From Phyto melanocephala (taxonomy: Eukaryota; Arthropoda; Insecta; Diptera; Rhinophoridae): a stretch of DNA of 64,000 nt. Location of the stretch: the NCBI GenBank assembly GCA_941918925.1, contig OW799236.1, forward strand, positions 16,281,474-16,345,473, in the 5' to 3' direction. A model generated the notes under the pieces. The model did not search any database. It was not told where the DNA came from and saw only the letters and a program-made list of their open reading frames with translations. Below are positions 21,570 to 31,719 of the stretch, piece by piece; the first letter of the stretch is position 1; every line of letters starts with the position of its first letter. A program made the translations under genes and the position numbers.

Positions 21570-22043
21570 AAATAATTTTTAGAAAGAATATTCCTAACAT
21601 GGTTACAATTTAATTTAATTTGAATTATAAAATTAAATAAATAAACAAATGAACTTAAGCCAAAATAAAAAATGGTTCACATTAAAATTTAATATATAGA
21701 AAAAAGTTCGAATAAATATAAATATATGATTATAACACACATGGCACGGTGTTAATGACACTCAAGAATTCATTGTTCAGTGTCTATCACCGAGATGGAC
21801 TTATATAAATGAAAATGTAAATACAACCTTGTTTTCAATAATTCCAGCCAAAGGATGGATATTGAAAGCATAACGAAAATGTATTACGAATATAGAAGAA
21901 TATGAACCTGTTGAATTATGAATTGTCATTTGATAGGTGAAATTAAATATTCAACAAAATATGAAAAATGATACTAAGATTCACTAATTCAAATTTCATT
22001 CAATTGTAACATAAATAGGAATTTTAAGTTACATAGTAGTATA

Positions 22044-22111
22044 CCGATAAAGAGTGCTGATGATGAAATCGTAGCTGATTTCGAAAATGCATTCCACTCG
22101 GCTAATATCGG
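22044..22111 (+). ncRNA. Hammerhead ribozyme copy 7
   Basis: Identical motif in the monomer starting at 21794 (CCGAG, AACCTG), the last of the 542-bp units. Confidence 0.85.
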
Positions 22112-22585
22112 AAATAATTTTTAGAAAGAATATTCCTAACATGGTTACAATTTAATTTAATTTGAATTATAAAATTAAATAAATAAACAAATGAACTTAA
22201 GCCAAAATAAAAAATGGTTCACATTAAAATTTAATATATAGAAAAAAGTTCGAATAAATATAAATATATGATTATAACACACATGGCACGGTGTTAATGA
22301 CACTCAAGAATTCATTGTTCAGTGTCTATCACCTAGATGGACTTATATAAATGAAAATGTAAATACAACCTTGTTTTCAATAATTCCAGCCAAAGGATGG
22401 ATATTGAAAGCATAACGAAAATGTATTACGAATATAGAAGAATATGAACCTGTTGAATTATGAATTGTCATTTGATAGGTGAAATTAAATATTCAACAAA
22501 ATATGAAAAATGATACTAAGATTCACTAATTCAAATTTCATTCAATTGTAACATAAATAGGAATTTTAAGTTACATAGTAGTATA

Positions 22586-22653
22586 CCGATAAAGAGTGCT
22601 GATGATGAAATCGTAGCTGATTTCGAAAATGCATTCCACTCGGCTAATATCGG
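22586..22653 (+). ncRNA. Hammerhead ribozyme copy 8
   Basis: Identical motif in the monomer starting at 22336 (CCTAG with AACCTG, a mixed haplotype), the first 547-bp unit. Confidence 0.85.
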
Positions 22654-23132
22654 AAATAATTTTTAGAAAGAATATTCCTAACATGGTTACAATTTAATTT
22701 AATTTAATTTGAATTATAAAATTAAATAAATAAACAAATGAACTTAAGCCAAAATAAAAAATGGTTCACATTAAAATTTAATATATAGAAAAAAGTTCGA
22801 ATAAATATAAATATATGATTATAACACACATGGCACGGTGTTAATGACACTCAAGAATTCATTGTTCAGTGTCTATCACCGAGATGGACTTATATAAATG
22901 AAAATGTAAATACAACCTTGTTTTCAATAATTCCAGCCAAAGGATGGATATTGAAAGCATAACGAAAATGTATTACGAATATAGAAGAATATGAACCTGT
23001 TGAATTATGAATTGTCATTTGATAGGTGAAATTAAATATTCAACAAAATATGAAAAATGATACTAAGATTCACTAATTCAAATTTCATTCAATTGTAACA
23101 TAAATAGGAATTTTAAGTTACATAGTAGTATA

Positions 23133-23200
23133 CCGATAAAGAGTGCTGATGATGAAATCGTAGCTGATTTCGAAAATGCATTCCACTCGGCTAATATCGG
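23133..23200 (+). ncRNA. Hammerhead ribozyme copy 9
   Basis: Identical motif in the 547-bp monomer starting at 22883. Confidence 0.85.
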
Positions 23201-23679
23201 AAATAATTTTTAGAAAGAATATTCCTAACATGGTTACAATTTAATTTAATTTAATTTGAATTATAAAATTAAATAAATAAACAAATGAACTTAAGCCAAA
23301 ATAAAAAATGGTTCACATTAAAATTTAATATATAGAAAAAAGTTCGAATAAATATAAATATATGATTATAACACACATGGCACGGTGTTAATGACACTCA
23401 AGAATTCATTGTTCAGTGTCTATCACCGAGATGGACTTATATAAATGAAAATGTAAATACAACCTTGTTTTCAATAATTCCAGCCAAAGGATGGATATTG
23501 AAAGCATAACGAAAATGTATTACGAATATAGAAGAATATGAACCTGTTGAATTATGAATTGTCATTTGATAGGTGAAATTAAATATTCAACAAAATATGA
23601 AAAATGATACTAAGATTCACTAATTCAAATTTCATTCAATTGTAACATAAATAGGAATTTTAAGTTACATAGTAGTATA

Positions 23680-23747
23680 CCGATAAAGAGTGCTGATGAT
23701 GAAATCGTAGCTGATTTCGAAAATGCATTCCACTCGGCTAATATCGG
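23680..23747 (+). ncRNA. Hammerhead ribozyme copy 10
   Basis: Identical motif in the 547-bp monomer starting at 23430. Confidence 0.85.
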
Positions 23748-24226
23748 AAATAATTTTTAGAAAGAATATTCCTAACATGGTTACAATTTAATTTAATTTA
23801 ATTTGAATTATAAAATTAAATAAATAAACAAATGAACTTAAGCCAAAATAAAAAATGGTTCACATTAAAATTTAATATATAGAAAAAAGTTCGAATAAAT
23901 ATAAATATATGATTATAACACACATGGCACGGTGTTAATGACACTCAAGAATTCATTGTTCAGTGTCTATCACCGAGATGGACTTATATAAATGAAAATG
24001 TAAATACAACCTTGTTTTCAATAATTCCAGCCAAAGGATGGATATTGAAAGCATAACGAAAATGTATTACGAATATAGAAGAATATGAACCTGTTGAATT
24101 ATGAATTGTCATTTGATAGGTGAAATTAAATATTCAACAAAATATGAAAAATGATACTAAGATTCACTAATTCAAATTTCATTCAATTGTAACATAAATA
24201 GGAATTTTAAGTTACATAGTAGTATA

Positions 24227-24294
24227 CCGATAAAGAGTGCTGATGATGAAATCGTAGCTGATTTCGAAAATGCATTCCACTCGGCTAATATCGG
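24227..24294 (+). ncRNA. Hammerhead ribozyme copy 11
   Basis: Identical motif in the 547-bp monomer starting at 23977. Confidence 0.85.
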
Positions 24295-24773
24295 AAATAA
24301 TTTTTAGAAAGAATATTCCTAACATGGTTACAATTTAATTTAATTTAATTTGAATTATAAAATTAAATAAATAAACAAATGAACTTAAGCCAAAATAAAA
24401 AATGGTTCACATTAAAATTTAATATATAGAAAAAAGTTCGAATAAATATAAATATATGATTATAACACACATGGCACGGTGTTAATGACACTCAAGAATT
24501 CATTGTTCAGTGTCTATCACCGAGATGGACTTATATAAATGAAAATGTAAATACAACCTTGTTTTCAATAATTCCAGCCAAAGGATGGATATTGAAAGCA
24601 TAACGAAAATGTATTACGAATATAGAAGAATATGAACCTGTTGAATTATGAATTGTCATTTGATAGGTGAAATTAAATATTCAACAAAATATGAAAAATG
24701 ATACTAAGATTCACTAATTCAAATTTCATTCAATTGTAACATAAATAGGAATTTTAAGTTACATAGTAGTATA

Positions 24774-24841
24774 CCGATAAAGAGTGCTGATGATGAAATC
24801 GTAGCTGATTTCGAAAATGCATTCCACTCGGCTAATATCGG
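24774..24841 (+). ncRNA. Hammerhead ribozyme copy 12
   Basis: Identical motif in the 547-bp monomer starting at 24524. Confidence 0.85.
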
Positions 24842-25320
24842 AAATAATTTTTAGAAAGAATATTCCTAACATGGTTACAATTTAATTTAATTTAATTTGA
24901 ATTATAAAATTAAATAAATAAACAAATGAACTTAAGCCAAAATAAAAAATGGTTCACATTAAAATTTAATATATAGAAAAAAGTTCGAATAAATATAAAT
25001 ATATGATTATAACACACATGGCACGGTGTTAATGACACTCAAGAATTCATTGTTCAGTGTCTATCACCGAGATGGACTTATATAAATGAAAATGTAAATA
25101 CAACCTTGTTTTCAATAATTCCAGCCAAAGGATGGATATTGAAAGCATAACGAAAATGTATTACGAATATAGAAGAATATGAACCTGTTGAATTATGAAT
25201 TGTCATTTGATAGGTGAAATTAAATATTCAACAAAATATGAAAAATGATACTAAGATTCACTAATTCAAATTTCATTCAATTGTAACATAAATAGGAATT
25301 TTAAGTTACATAGTAGTATA

Positions 25321-25388
25321 CCGATAAAGAGTGCTGATGATGAAATCGTAGCTGATTTCGAAAATGCATTCCACTCGGCTAATATCGG
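25321..25388 (+). ncRNA. Hammerhead ribozyme copy 13
   Basis: Identical motif in the 547-bp monomer starting at 25071. Confidence 0.85.
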
Positions 25389-25867
25389 AAATAATTTTTA
25401 GAAAGAATATTCCTAACATGGTTACAATTTAATTTAATTTAATTTGAATTATAAAATTAAATAAATAAACAAATGAACTTAAGCCAAAATAAAAAATGGT
25501 TCACATTAAAATTTAATATATAGAAAAAAGTTCGAATAAATATAAATATATGATTATAACACACATGGCACGGTGTTAATGACACTCAAGAATTCATTGT
25601 TCAGTGTCTATCACCGAGATGGACTTATATAAATGAAAATGTAAATACAACCTTGTTTTCAATAATTCCAGCCAAAGGATGGATATTGAAAGCATAACGA
25701 AAATGTATTACGAATATAGAAGAATATGAACATGTTGAATTATGAATTGTCATTTGATAGGTGAAATTAAATATTCAACAAAATATGAAAAATGATACTA
25801 AGATTCACTAATTCAAATTTCATTCAATTGTAACATAAATAGGAATTTTAAGTTACATAGTAGTATA

Positions 25868-25935
25868 CCGATAAAGAGTGCTGATGATGAAATCGTAGCT
25901 GATTTCGAAAATGCATTCCACTCGGCTAATATCGG
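25868..25935 (+). ncRNA. Hammerhead ribozyme copy 14 (last, truncated monomer)
   Basis: Identical motif in the terminal monomer starting at 25618. This monomer has AACATG and the TAAAATGG variant downstream. It lacks the extra TAATT and is cut off before the next start. Confidence 0.85.
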
Positions 25936-26057
25936 AAATAATTTTTAGAAAGAATATTCCTAAAATGGTTACAATTTAATTTAATTTGAATTATAAAATT
26001 AAATAAATAAACAAATGAACTTAAGCCAAAATAAAGAATGGTTCACATTAAAATTTA

Positions 26058-26073
26058 AAAAAAAATATTTAAT
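26058..26073. repeat. 16-bp direct repeat flanking the ribozyme array, right
   Basis: AAAAAAAATATTTAAT, the match to 18052-18067, directly after the truncated last monomer. Confidence 0.4.
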
Positions 26074-26474
26074 TTTTTTCCAACACTTGTTCACCGCTCT
26101 CTCTTAAAAAAACAGACTCCCCTTCCAGATTTAAAAAAGATTCCTTTAACCTTAGAAATTTCTTTTATTTTTTTCCCGCCTTTATCTTTTTCTGTTATCT
26201 TTTTCTACCAAATTTTCCTCTTCTTCTTCTACTTTCACTCAAAAGCTTTACCCTAAAATCAGTCACTTGACAACATAATAAGATACTAAACACCAAGTGA
26301 TTAGCGCAAAGATAATGTGAATTCATGTTTGCTCATTCAGTATGATTCTCCAATTTCCAATTTAAAAATCGTTCAAAGTGTTATTCAATTCTGTGTCGCG
26401 ATGTCCAGCTTTTTAGAATGATAAAATTTAATAAATTATGAACAATATAAAACGAATCATTTTTACAAGCAAAA

Positions 26475-26520
26475 TATATATCCCTGAAGAAGTTTAAAAC
26501 AAGCCAACGAAATGTCGGGA
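26475..26520 (+). ncRNA. Hammerhead-like relic of Penelope type (weak)
   Basis: TCCCTGAAGA is followed by a 16-base spacer with a GTT/AAC pair, then CGAAATGTC and GGGA. The layout is that of the minimal hammerheads known from Penelope-like elements: a CUGANGA core (here CUGAAGA), a GAAA box, a very short stem III (AUGU) with C as the cleavage base, and GG/CC plus a G-U pair as stem I. Stem II is only three pairs, so activity is doubtful. It is unrelated in sequence to the array ribozyme. No reverse transcriptase or GIY-YIG remnant is seen beside it. Confidence 0.4.
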
Positions 26521-26779
26521 AAGTTATAAGATTAAAATATAAATCCTTTTATTTAAATTTGAAACAAAAAAATGGCCTTTATTAGTCCGTAGGTAAAACC
26601 CTATTGCTATAACTTAAATACATAATAATAGTCGAAAAATGTAATATTCAAAGCAAGTGCTTTTATAATTTTTTTTTCGAAACTAATAAGCTTAGGCATT
26701 AAAGGGGCATGGGCTATACCACCCTTTCTTCTTCTTTCTACTTCGTTAGGGTTATTTAAATTCGCAGGAGCTTAAACCT

Positions 26780-27340
26780 AATAAGCACATTACCATTCGA
26801 ATGACTTCTTAAATGCACAGAATCGTCGAATTTGGTGCTTAGAAAATCTTAATGCAATCCACAGCCAACAAATGCATCCACAACGAGCAACTGTTTGGTG
26901 TGAATTTTGGTCAAGCGCCATGCTTGGGCCTTACTTTTTTGAAGATAAGGTCGAAATTGCAGTGACTATGAATTACATTTGTTGCAGGAACTTGATTACG
27001 GAATTCTTGCGACGTCAACTGAACGGCATGTATCTGAACCGTTTATGGTTTTAGCAAGACCTGCAACATAACTCATAATCTATTAAATTTAGCAACGATT
27101 TCCATAACAAATCATCAAATTGTGATATCAACTGGTTATAATGATCATGAAATGTAACGCGGTGCTTGTTTTCTTTTAGGGGTTATGTGAAGTTTCGGGA
27201 TCAAATCCGAGATGCAACATATCACTAGTGAGATACAACCATATCATTGTTAAGAAATCATAGAAAATTTAATGAGAAGAATTGTGGCCTGCCATTAAAA
27301 CAGTGGGGGTTATTTAGCGGATATACTATTCCGTACTTAA
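26780..27340 (+). pseudogene. Tc1/mariner-like transposase fragment
   Basis: Frame pieces read RIWCLENL, then HPQRATVWCEFWSSAMLGPYFFED (the first catalytic-region block), NLITEFLRRQLNGMYLNRLWF and a following QD, which is the position of the QQDGA aspartate block. A C-terminal tail resembles that of the copy at 39240-39530 (KKS..., GVI..RIYYSV). Stop codons and frameshifts break it, so it is dead. The same family occurs at 37043-39540 and 44347-45522. Confidence 0.7.
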
Positions 27341-30063
27341 TCAAAGCATATATTCTTCACAATCCAATAATAAAACAACTACTTCAAAAATAAGAGTATT
27401 CATTTTAAAATGAAAATGTGCATTTATACTGAAGCATCCTTTTCTTGTCCTGCGAAAAATACAATCACTATTCAACAATGAATTTAAGGCTTTTACTGTT
27501 AAACTTCTAGAGTGTAGATTATATTTATGAGTGAGATTTAACTCCTGCAGCTGTTAAAGTAAAGTTTACAACATGAAGAAATTAGTTTAGCCATAAGCGG
27601 AAATTATGGTCTATATGTTTTACTCTCAGCTTCGTTTCAGCACCCATACAACATGACAAACATATGACAGATAATGCTGTTGATTGTTGTACAATAACTC
27701 GCTCTCTTTTTCTCTTTTAACGTATCTAGGCAGTTGTTGTGTTTGTTTTTAGTGTTCAGGAAAAAATCATTTTTTTGTTCTGTCTCTCTTTTTTGCGATA
27801 TTCAAAAGTAAACAACCAGAAGGTTAAGGATTTTACGATTAAGTTTTTGTTGTAAAGTGTAGTGTAGAATAACAACAACAGCAGCGAATAAACAACAAAA
27901 TAACGAGGTTGCATGAGGCAAAGTATGTATGTAAATTGGTTTTGCAGACAACCGGATATTGTAGGAAATGTTTACTTCTATTAAATGGCAGGTAAATGCC
28001 CCAATAGATTGTTAGACAAAATGCTGTTTGAAAGTTTGAAGTAAATTAGAAAAGCATTAAGGGAAAATGAAGAAAAGAAAAGCAAGCAGTTTGCAATGAA
28101 AGCTTATTTTCTAAACAAATTAAATTCCATAAAGATTTTAAAAAATATTTTCCAGGATAAGATGGATCGACTTCTCATTAAATACAGTTTTATAACATTT
28201 TCCTACCTGCTAATTTTATACAAAAAATAATTTAAATTTATTTGAAGTAACATGAAAAAAAAAATTTATAGTCTTGGTTACGTTTTTGCTTTTTTTGCTA
28301 TTAATTTACGGCTCCTCCTGTACATCGTTCTGCACAATTCAATCGCTTCTGCGTAGGTGTGGGCGACTGATGTTGTTCCCATTGATCTCATAAATTGTCG
28401 CTTTAAATTTTTCCCCACGGACTGCTGTTGTTATGGGTACATGGTATATCTTTGTTGTTTTTGTTTGTTGCCCTTTGTTATTAAACGTTCGCATGAATCT
28501 CTCTGTGTGTATATGTGTGTGTGTTTGTGTGTGTGAACGTGCATTAACACATAAATTAAATGTAATTACATGCTTCATACAGCATAAAACTAAATTAAGC
28601 CTAAACTCATGATCCATGTGAATTTAACACAAATAAACACATACACTCACTCACGCACAAATACATACATAACTCATGCTCTCTACATTTCAACACATGG
28701 ATACAATGCTACAATAGCAAGCCAACGAAACAGCAAATATTTGTTGGACCCAGCTAAAAACAATATCGTCTATGACATTTTGTGCTATTCAGTATGATTT
28801 AAGAGCTTCTAGGGTTTTGTTTTAAATTAAATTGGTTAAAGCCAAATTGGCCAACAGGCAGACATTTTGTGTGTGTGTGTGTGTGTTTTTTTTGTTTTGG
28901 TTATTTCATAAGCAGCTGATAAATATTTTGATTTTTATATTTAAAACAATTTAATTGCATTTATGTATTTAAATAAATAATGGAACCATTGTTCTCTAAC
29001 ACACAATTGAAAATCGTGATGATAATTTTAAATTGTCTATTTACAAAAGTTTATTTGAACAATAATAATAATAAGCGGACAATGAAATGGAATTTTCGAA
29101 AGCACAACAAAACTACTAAAATTTATTGGAAATTTTAGAAATTTAATAGATTTACTGCAGTGATTCCTAATGTATGGTTCAGATTTGATCACCTTGTTTT
29201 TAAGGATAGTTATTATCCGGTTTTTTCTCAAGGAATGCTTCTTCCAATTTTTTTTTAAATTTTGTATTACTTAGAATTAAGGATTATAAGCTGTGACGAC
29301 ATCTCCATCTCTGAACGTATGAGTAAGGAATTAAACTTTGTCATCGCATAGTGTCAGAAATAAGCTTAAATCTAAGCCTGGGAAAAACTGTCCTGATACC
29401 TGATACGAAAATAATGAACTGTGCAGTGAAAAAGCCCAAATTGAGCAGACTTCATAAAGAATTTTCTTACAATATTTAGTATTAAGGAAGTTATTCTGGT
29501 AAAAAATCTCTCTTGGAGAGCCATTTATGATGTGTGTGCGATGCGGCCATCCGGTATTTCTATATCTATCAGATTTGTTTGTCAATAGTTGATGCCATCG
29601 CTTTTTTTGTGTTACGACACAGAGACAAAATGCTCACGATTTCTCTACACGATTTCAGCAGCTGACAACTTGCAAGTGTAGGGATGAGGAGCTTATTTGA
29701 CAGCCGAACTTCATGGTACATCTTGAACACCCAAAAAGAAAACAAAAAGCTGGAACATTGATGATTAGAAGAAAGCGAATGGTGGTACATGGGCGGGCAT
29801 ATTTATGCCCTGCTTATATATAAATATCATTCAGTATTTTTGGATGGAATTTATGATATCTCTTGCAAGGAGAAACTTAGAGAAAACTCTCATATACATC
29901 TTCTCGGATATCAAAGTGGCCCTAGAGATCCATTATGCATTGACGTTCTTAAGTACTTAAGTAATTTGGATTTCAATTTAGAAACACATTGGGTATAACG
30001 CAAACTTTGGAACATATCAAATTTTGTTTGGACCGGAGTCTTTCTTTAAAATATCACTTGGGT
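27341..30063. other. Non-coding, microsatellites only
   Basis: About 2.7 kb with no supported gene. (GT)n tracts lie near 28505-28535 and 28868-28888. Small frames at 28339-28797 and 29037-29998 show no domain, and several overlap on opposite strands. Confidence 0.4.
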
Positions 30064-30960
30064 ATACTCGGGTTAGGTTATGTTAGGTTGAAAAGGAGGG
30101 GCACTAAAAGCCCAAACCTATGACAGATATACACTTATGCCCAGTTTGCATGTTGTGCGTTCCATGTGGGAAACGGTATTCCCAAACAAAAACCATAATC
30201 ATATATTCCATAAATATCGGACTAGCCCAAGAACTCAGTCCCCTCAATGTTATACCTTATGGATATCCAATTCCCCAGATACTCTGAATTTGGCATAGTA
30301 TCCACTGTAAAATTCTCACGTCTAATATACCCAAACGCAGGACAATGAAAGAGATAGTGTATCAAAGTCTCTTTCTTTTCCTCGCATGCTCTACATTTCG
30401 TTTCCTCAGACAATTTCATGCGAGCTAGATGAGTTCTCAACTCCGTATGACCTGTGATTACACTGGTTAGTCTCCTAAGTGTTGGTCTACTTAGTCTTAG
30501 AATTTCCTTTGATTTCCCAAGACTTGGTTCATCCACTTTGTCACTTTACCGAGATCAGTGCCTTACCATTTTCTGGCATGTTCCTCCGTCGCCCAACATT
30601 TAAGTTCATCCTAGAATCGTTTAAGGGGTTTAGCGTTCTCCAAAGTTATAGTACTCAGAAGAGCTCCCATTTTGGATAATTTGTTCGCTTTCTCGTTTTC
30701 AATCAGCCCGTGATGGCTTGGTATCCATATTATCTCCAGATGTTCACAAATACATATAAGTTTATCTCGCTCATGCAGTGAAGAACGTTCCGGCATTCAA
30801 CCTTCTCCTTTCTCAATGTCTTAATCACTGATTGGATGCTGAGTTTGTTTTCTCCTGGAAATTTTTTCCGTGGCAATAAATAATGGTTTTGTGCCTGATT
30901 AAAGCCAATTTGAGGGACTGGTTTTCCTTAATAGAAAAGATCTCTCTAGCTTTCTGACCG
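30064..30960 (-). pseudogene. 3' fragment of an RNase H-bearing non-LTR retrotransposon
   Basis: On the minus strand, 30796-30611 encodes the end of an RNase H fold, EIIWIPSHHGLIENEKANKLS, matching the family pattern W.P.H.G..GNE.AD.LA. Further on, 30536-30222 encodes LTSVITGHTELRTHLARMKLS and the C-terminal CRACEEKKETLIHYLFHCP, a Cys-Cys-His-Cys motif typical of the ends of I-like non-LTR polymerases. The 3' side ends near 30064 in short AACCTAACATAACC repeats, like the simple-repeat tails of I-type elements. The RT domain is absent. This is a 5'-truncated, frame-broken remnant. Confidence 0.7.
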
Positions 30961-31390
30961 AATCAATTAATTAAACTTAGTATGTATGTCAAATATAGTG
31001 ACCTATCAGTTTTGCAGTATAGAGGAAGACAACGCATAACATGCTGTATAAAAATTTCCGACAGTCTGCACTACGTGATTGCATTTTCTAACGACTTCCG
31101 AATTTAGGTAAAGCGATGTAGATGTTCTTAAGTGATAACGCAACATGCGTAGATAATTTAGTTTTTACAGCTTTTTCAGCAGATCTTTACTTTTGCAAAA
31201 TTACCTAAATTTGCTTATAACAAACTGATGTCTTTATATGCGACACCCTCCTTTTCCCCAAGATTCTCTTTATTTATCATTTATTTTCCTTCGCTATAGT
31301 TTTCTATAAGTTTTTTCTTGAATACAGTTTTAGTTAATACTTGTTTTGTATAAAATTAAAAAATTTTCTATAGAATTTTTTCTTTCTTGT
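30961..31390. other. Non-coding, nothing recognised
   Basis: AT-rich sequence between two mobile-element remnants. Confidence 0.4.
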
Positions 31391-31719
31391 TAGAGTAACT
31401 TCGGGTAATGTGGGCTACCGTTTTGTTTTTTCTTAATTTTTTCCACAATATATATGGATATTAAATAAGTTGTGAACAAATAAATTAGCAAATGTATTCT
31501 CTAGTTGTTTTCTTGTTGAAAATTATTTACGTCAAAGGAAAAAAAAGTTATGAGAAAATATTGTACGAAACCCAAATCCCAGCAATAAAAAAATTGGCGG
31601 GTAATGTGCAATACTAGTCCATATAATCATTTGAATGGCATCTATGGCCCTTCTCATGTCATCTACTTTCCATTTACGAATTTCTCTATTTTTCGGCAAA
31701 ATCTAGACAGGAAAGTACA

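Larger units (their letters stand above)
18064..26057 (+). repeat. 542/547-bp tandem array carrying hammerhead ribozymes
   Basis: The head is one inverted partial monomer (18064-18550). Direct monomers follow from 18551. Taking GATGGACTTATATAAATG as the start, monomers begin at 19084, 19626, 20168, 20710, 21252, 21794, 22336, 22883, 23430, 23977, 24524, 25071 and 25618. The step is 542 bp up to the copy starting at 22336 and 547 bp from there, because that copy and the five after it carry an extra 5-bp TAATT. The last monomer is cut at about 26057. Copies are nearly identical. Differences are mainly CCGAG/CCTAG before the start, AACCTGTT/AACATGTT near +120, and TAACATGG/TAAAATGG after the ribozyme. 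There is no open reading frame. Each full copy holds one 68-nt hammerhead-like motif. Confidence 0.97.

Noticed and set aside
18064..26057. Array considered as a CRISPR or coding repeat
   Set aside because: The monomers are 542/547 bp, contiguous and without spacers, full of stops in all frames, and the genome is clearly animal.
28339..29998. Several frames of 60-100 codons
   Set aside because: They overlap one another on both strands. The first is largely a (GT)n microsatellite translation (HTQTHTHIHT). None matches a known family.
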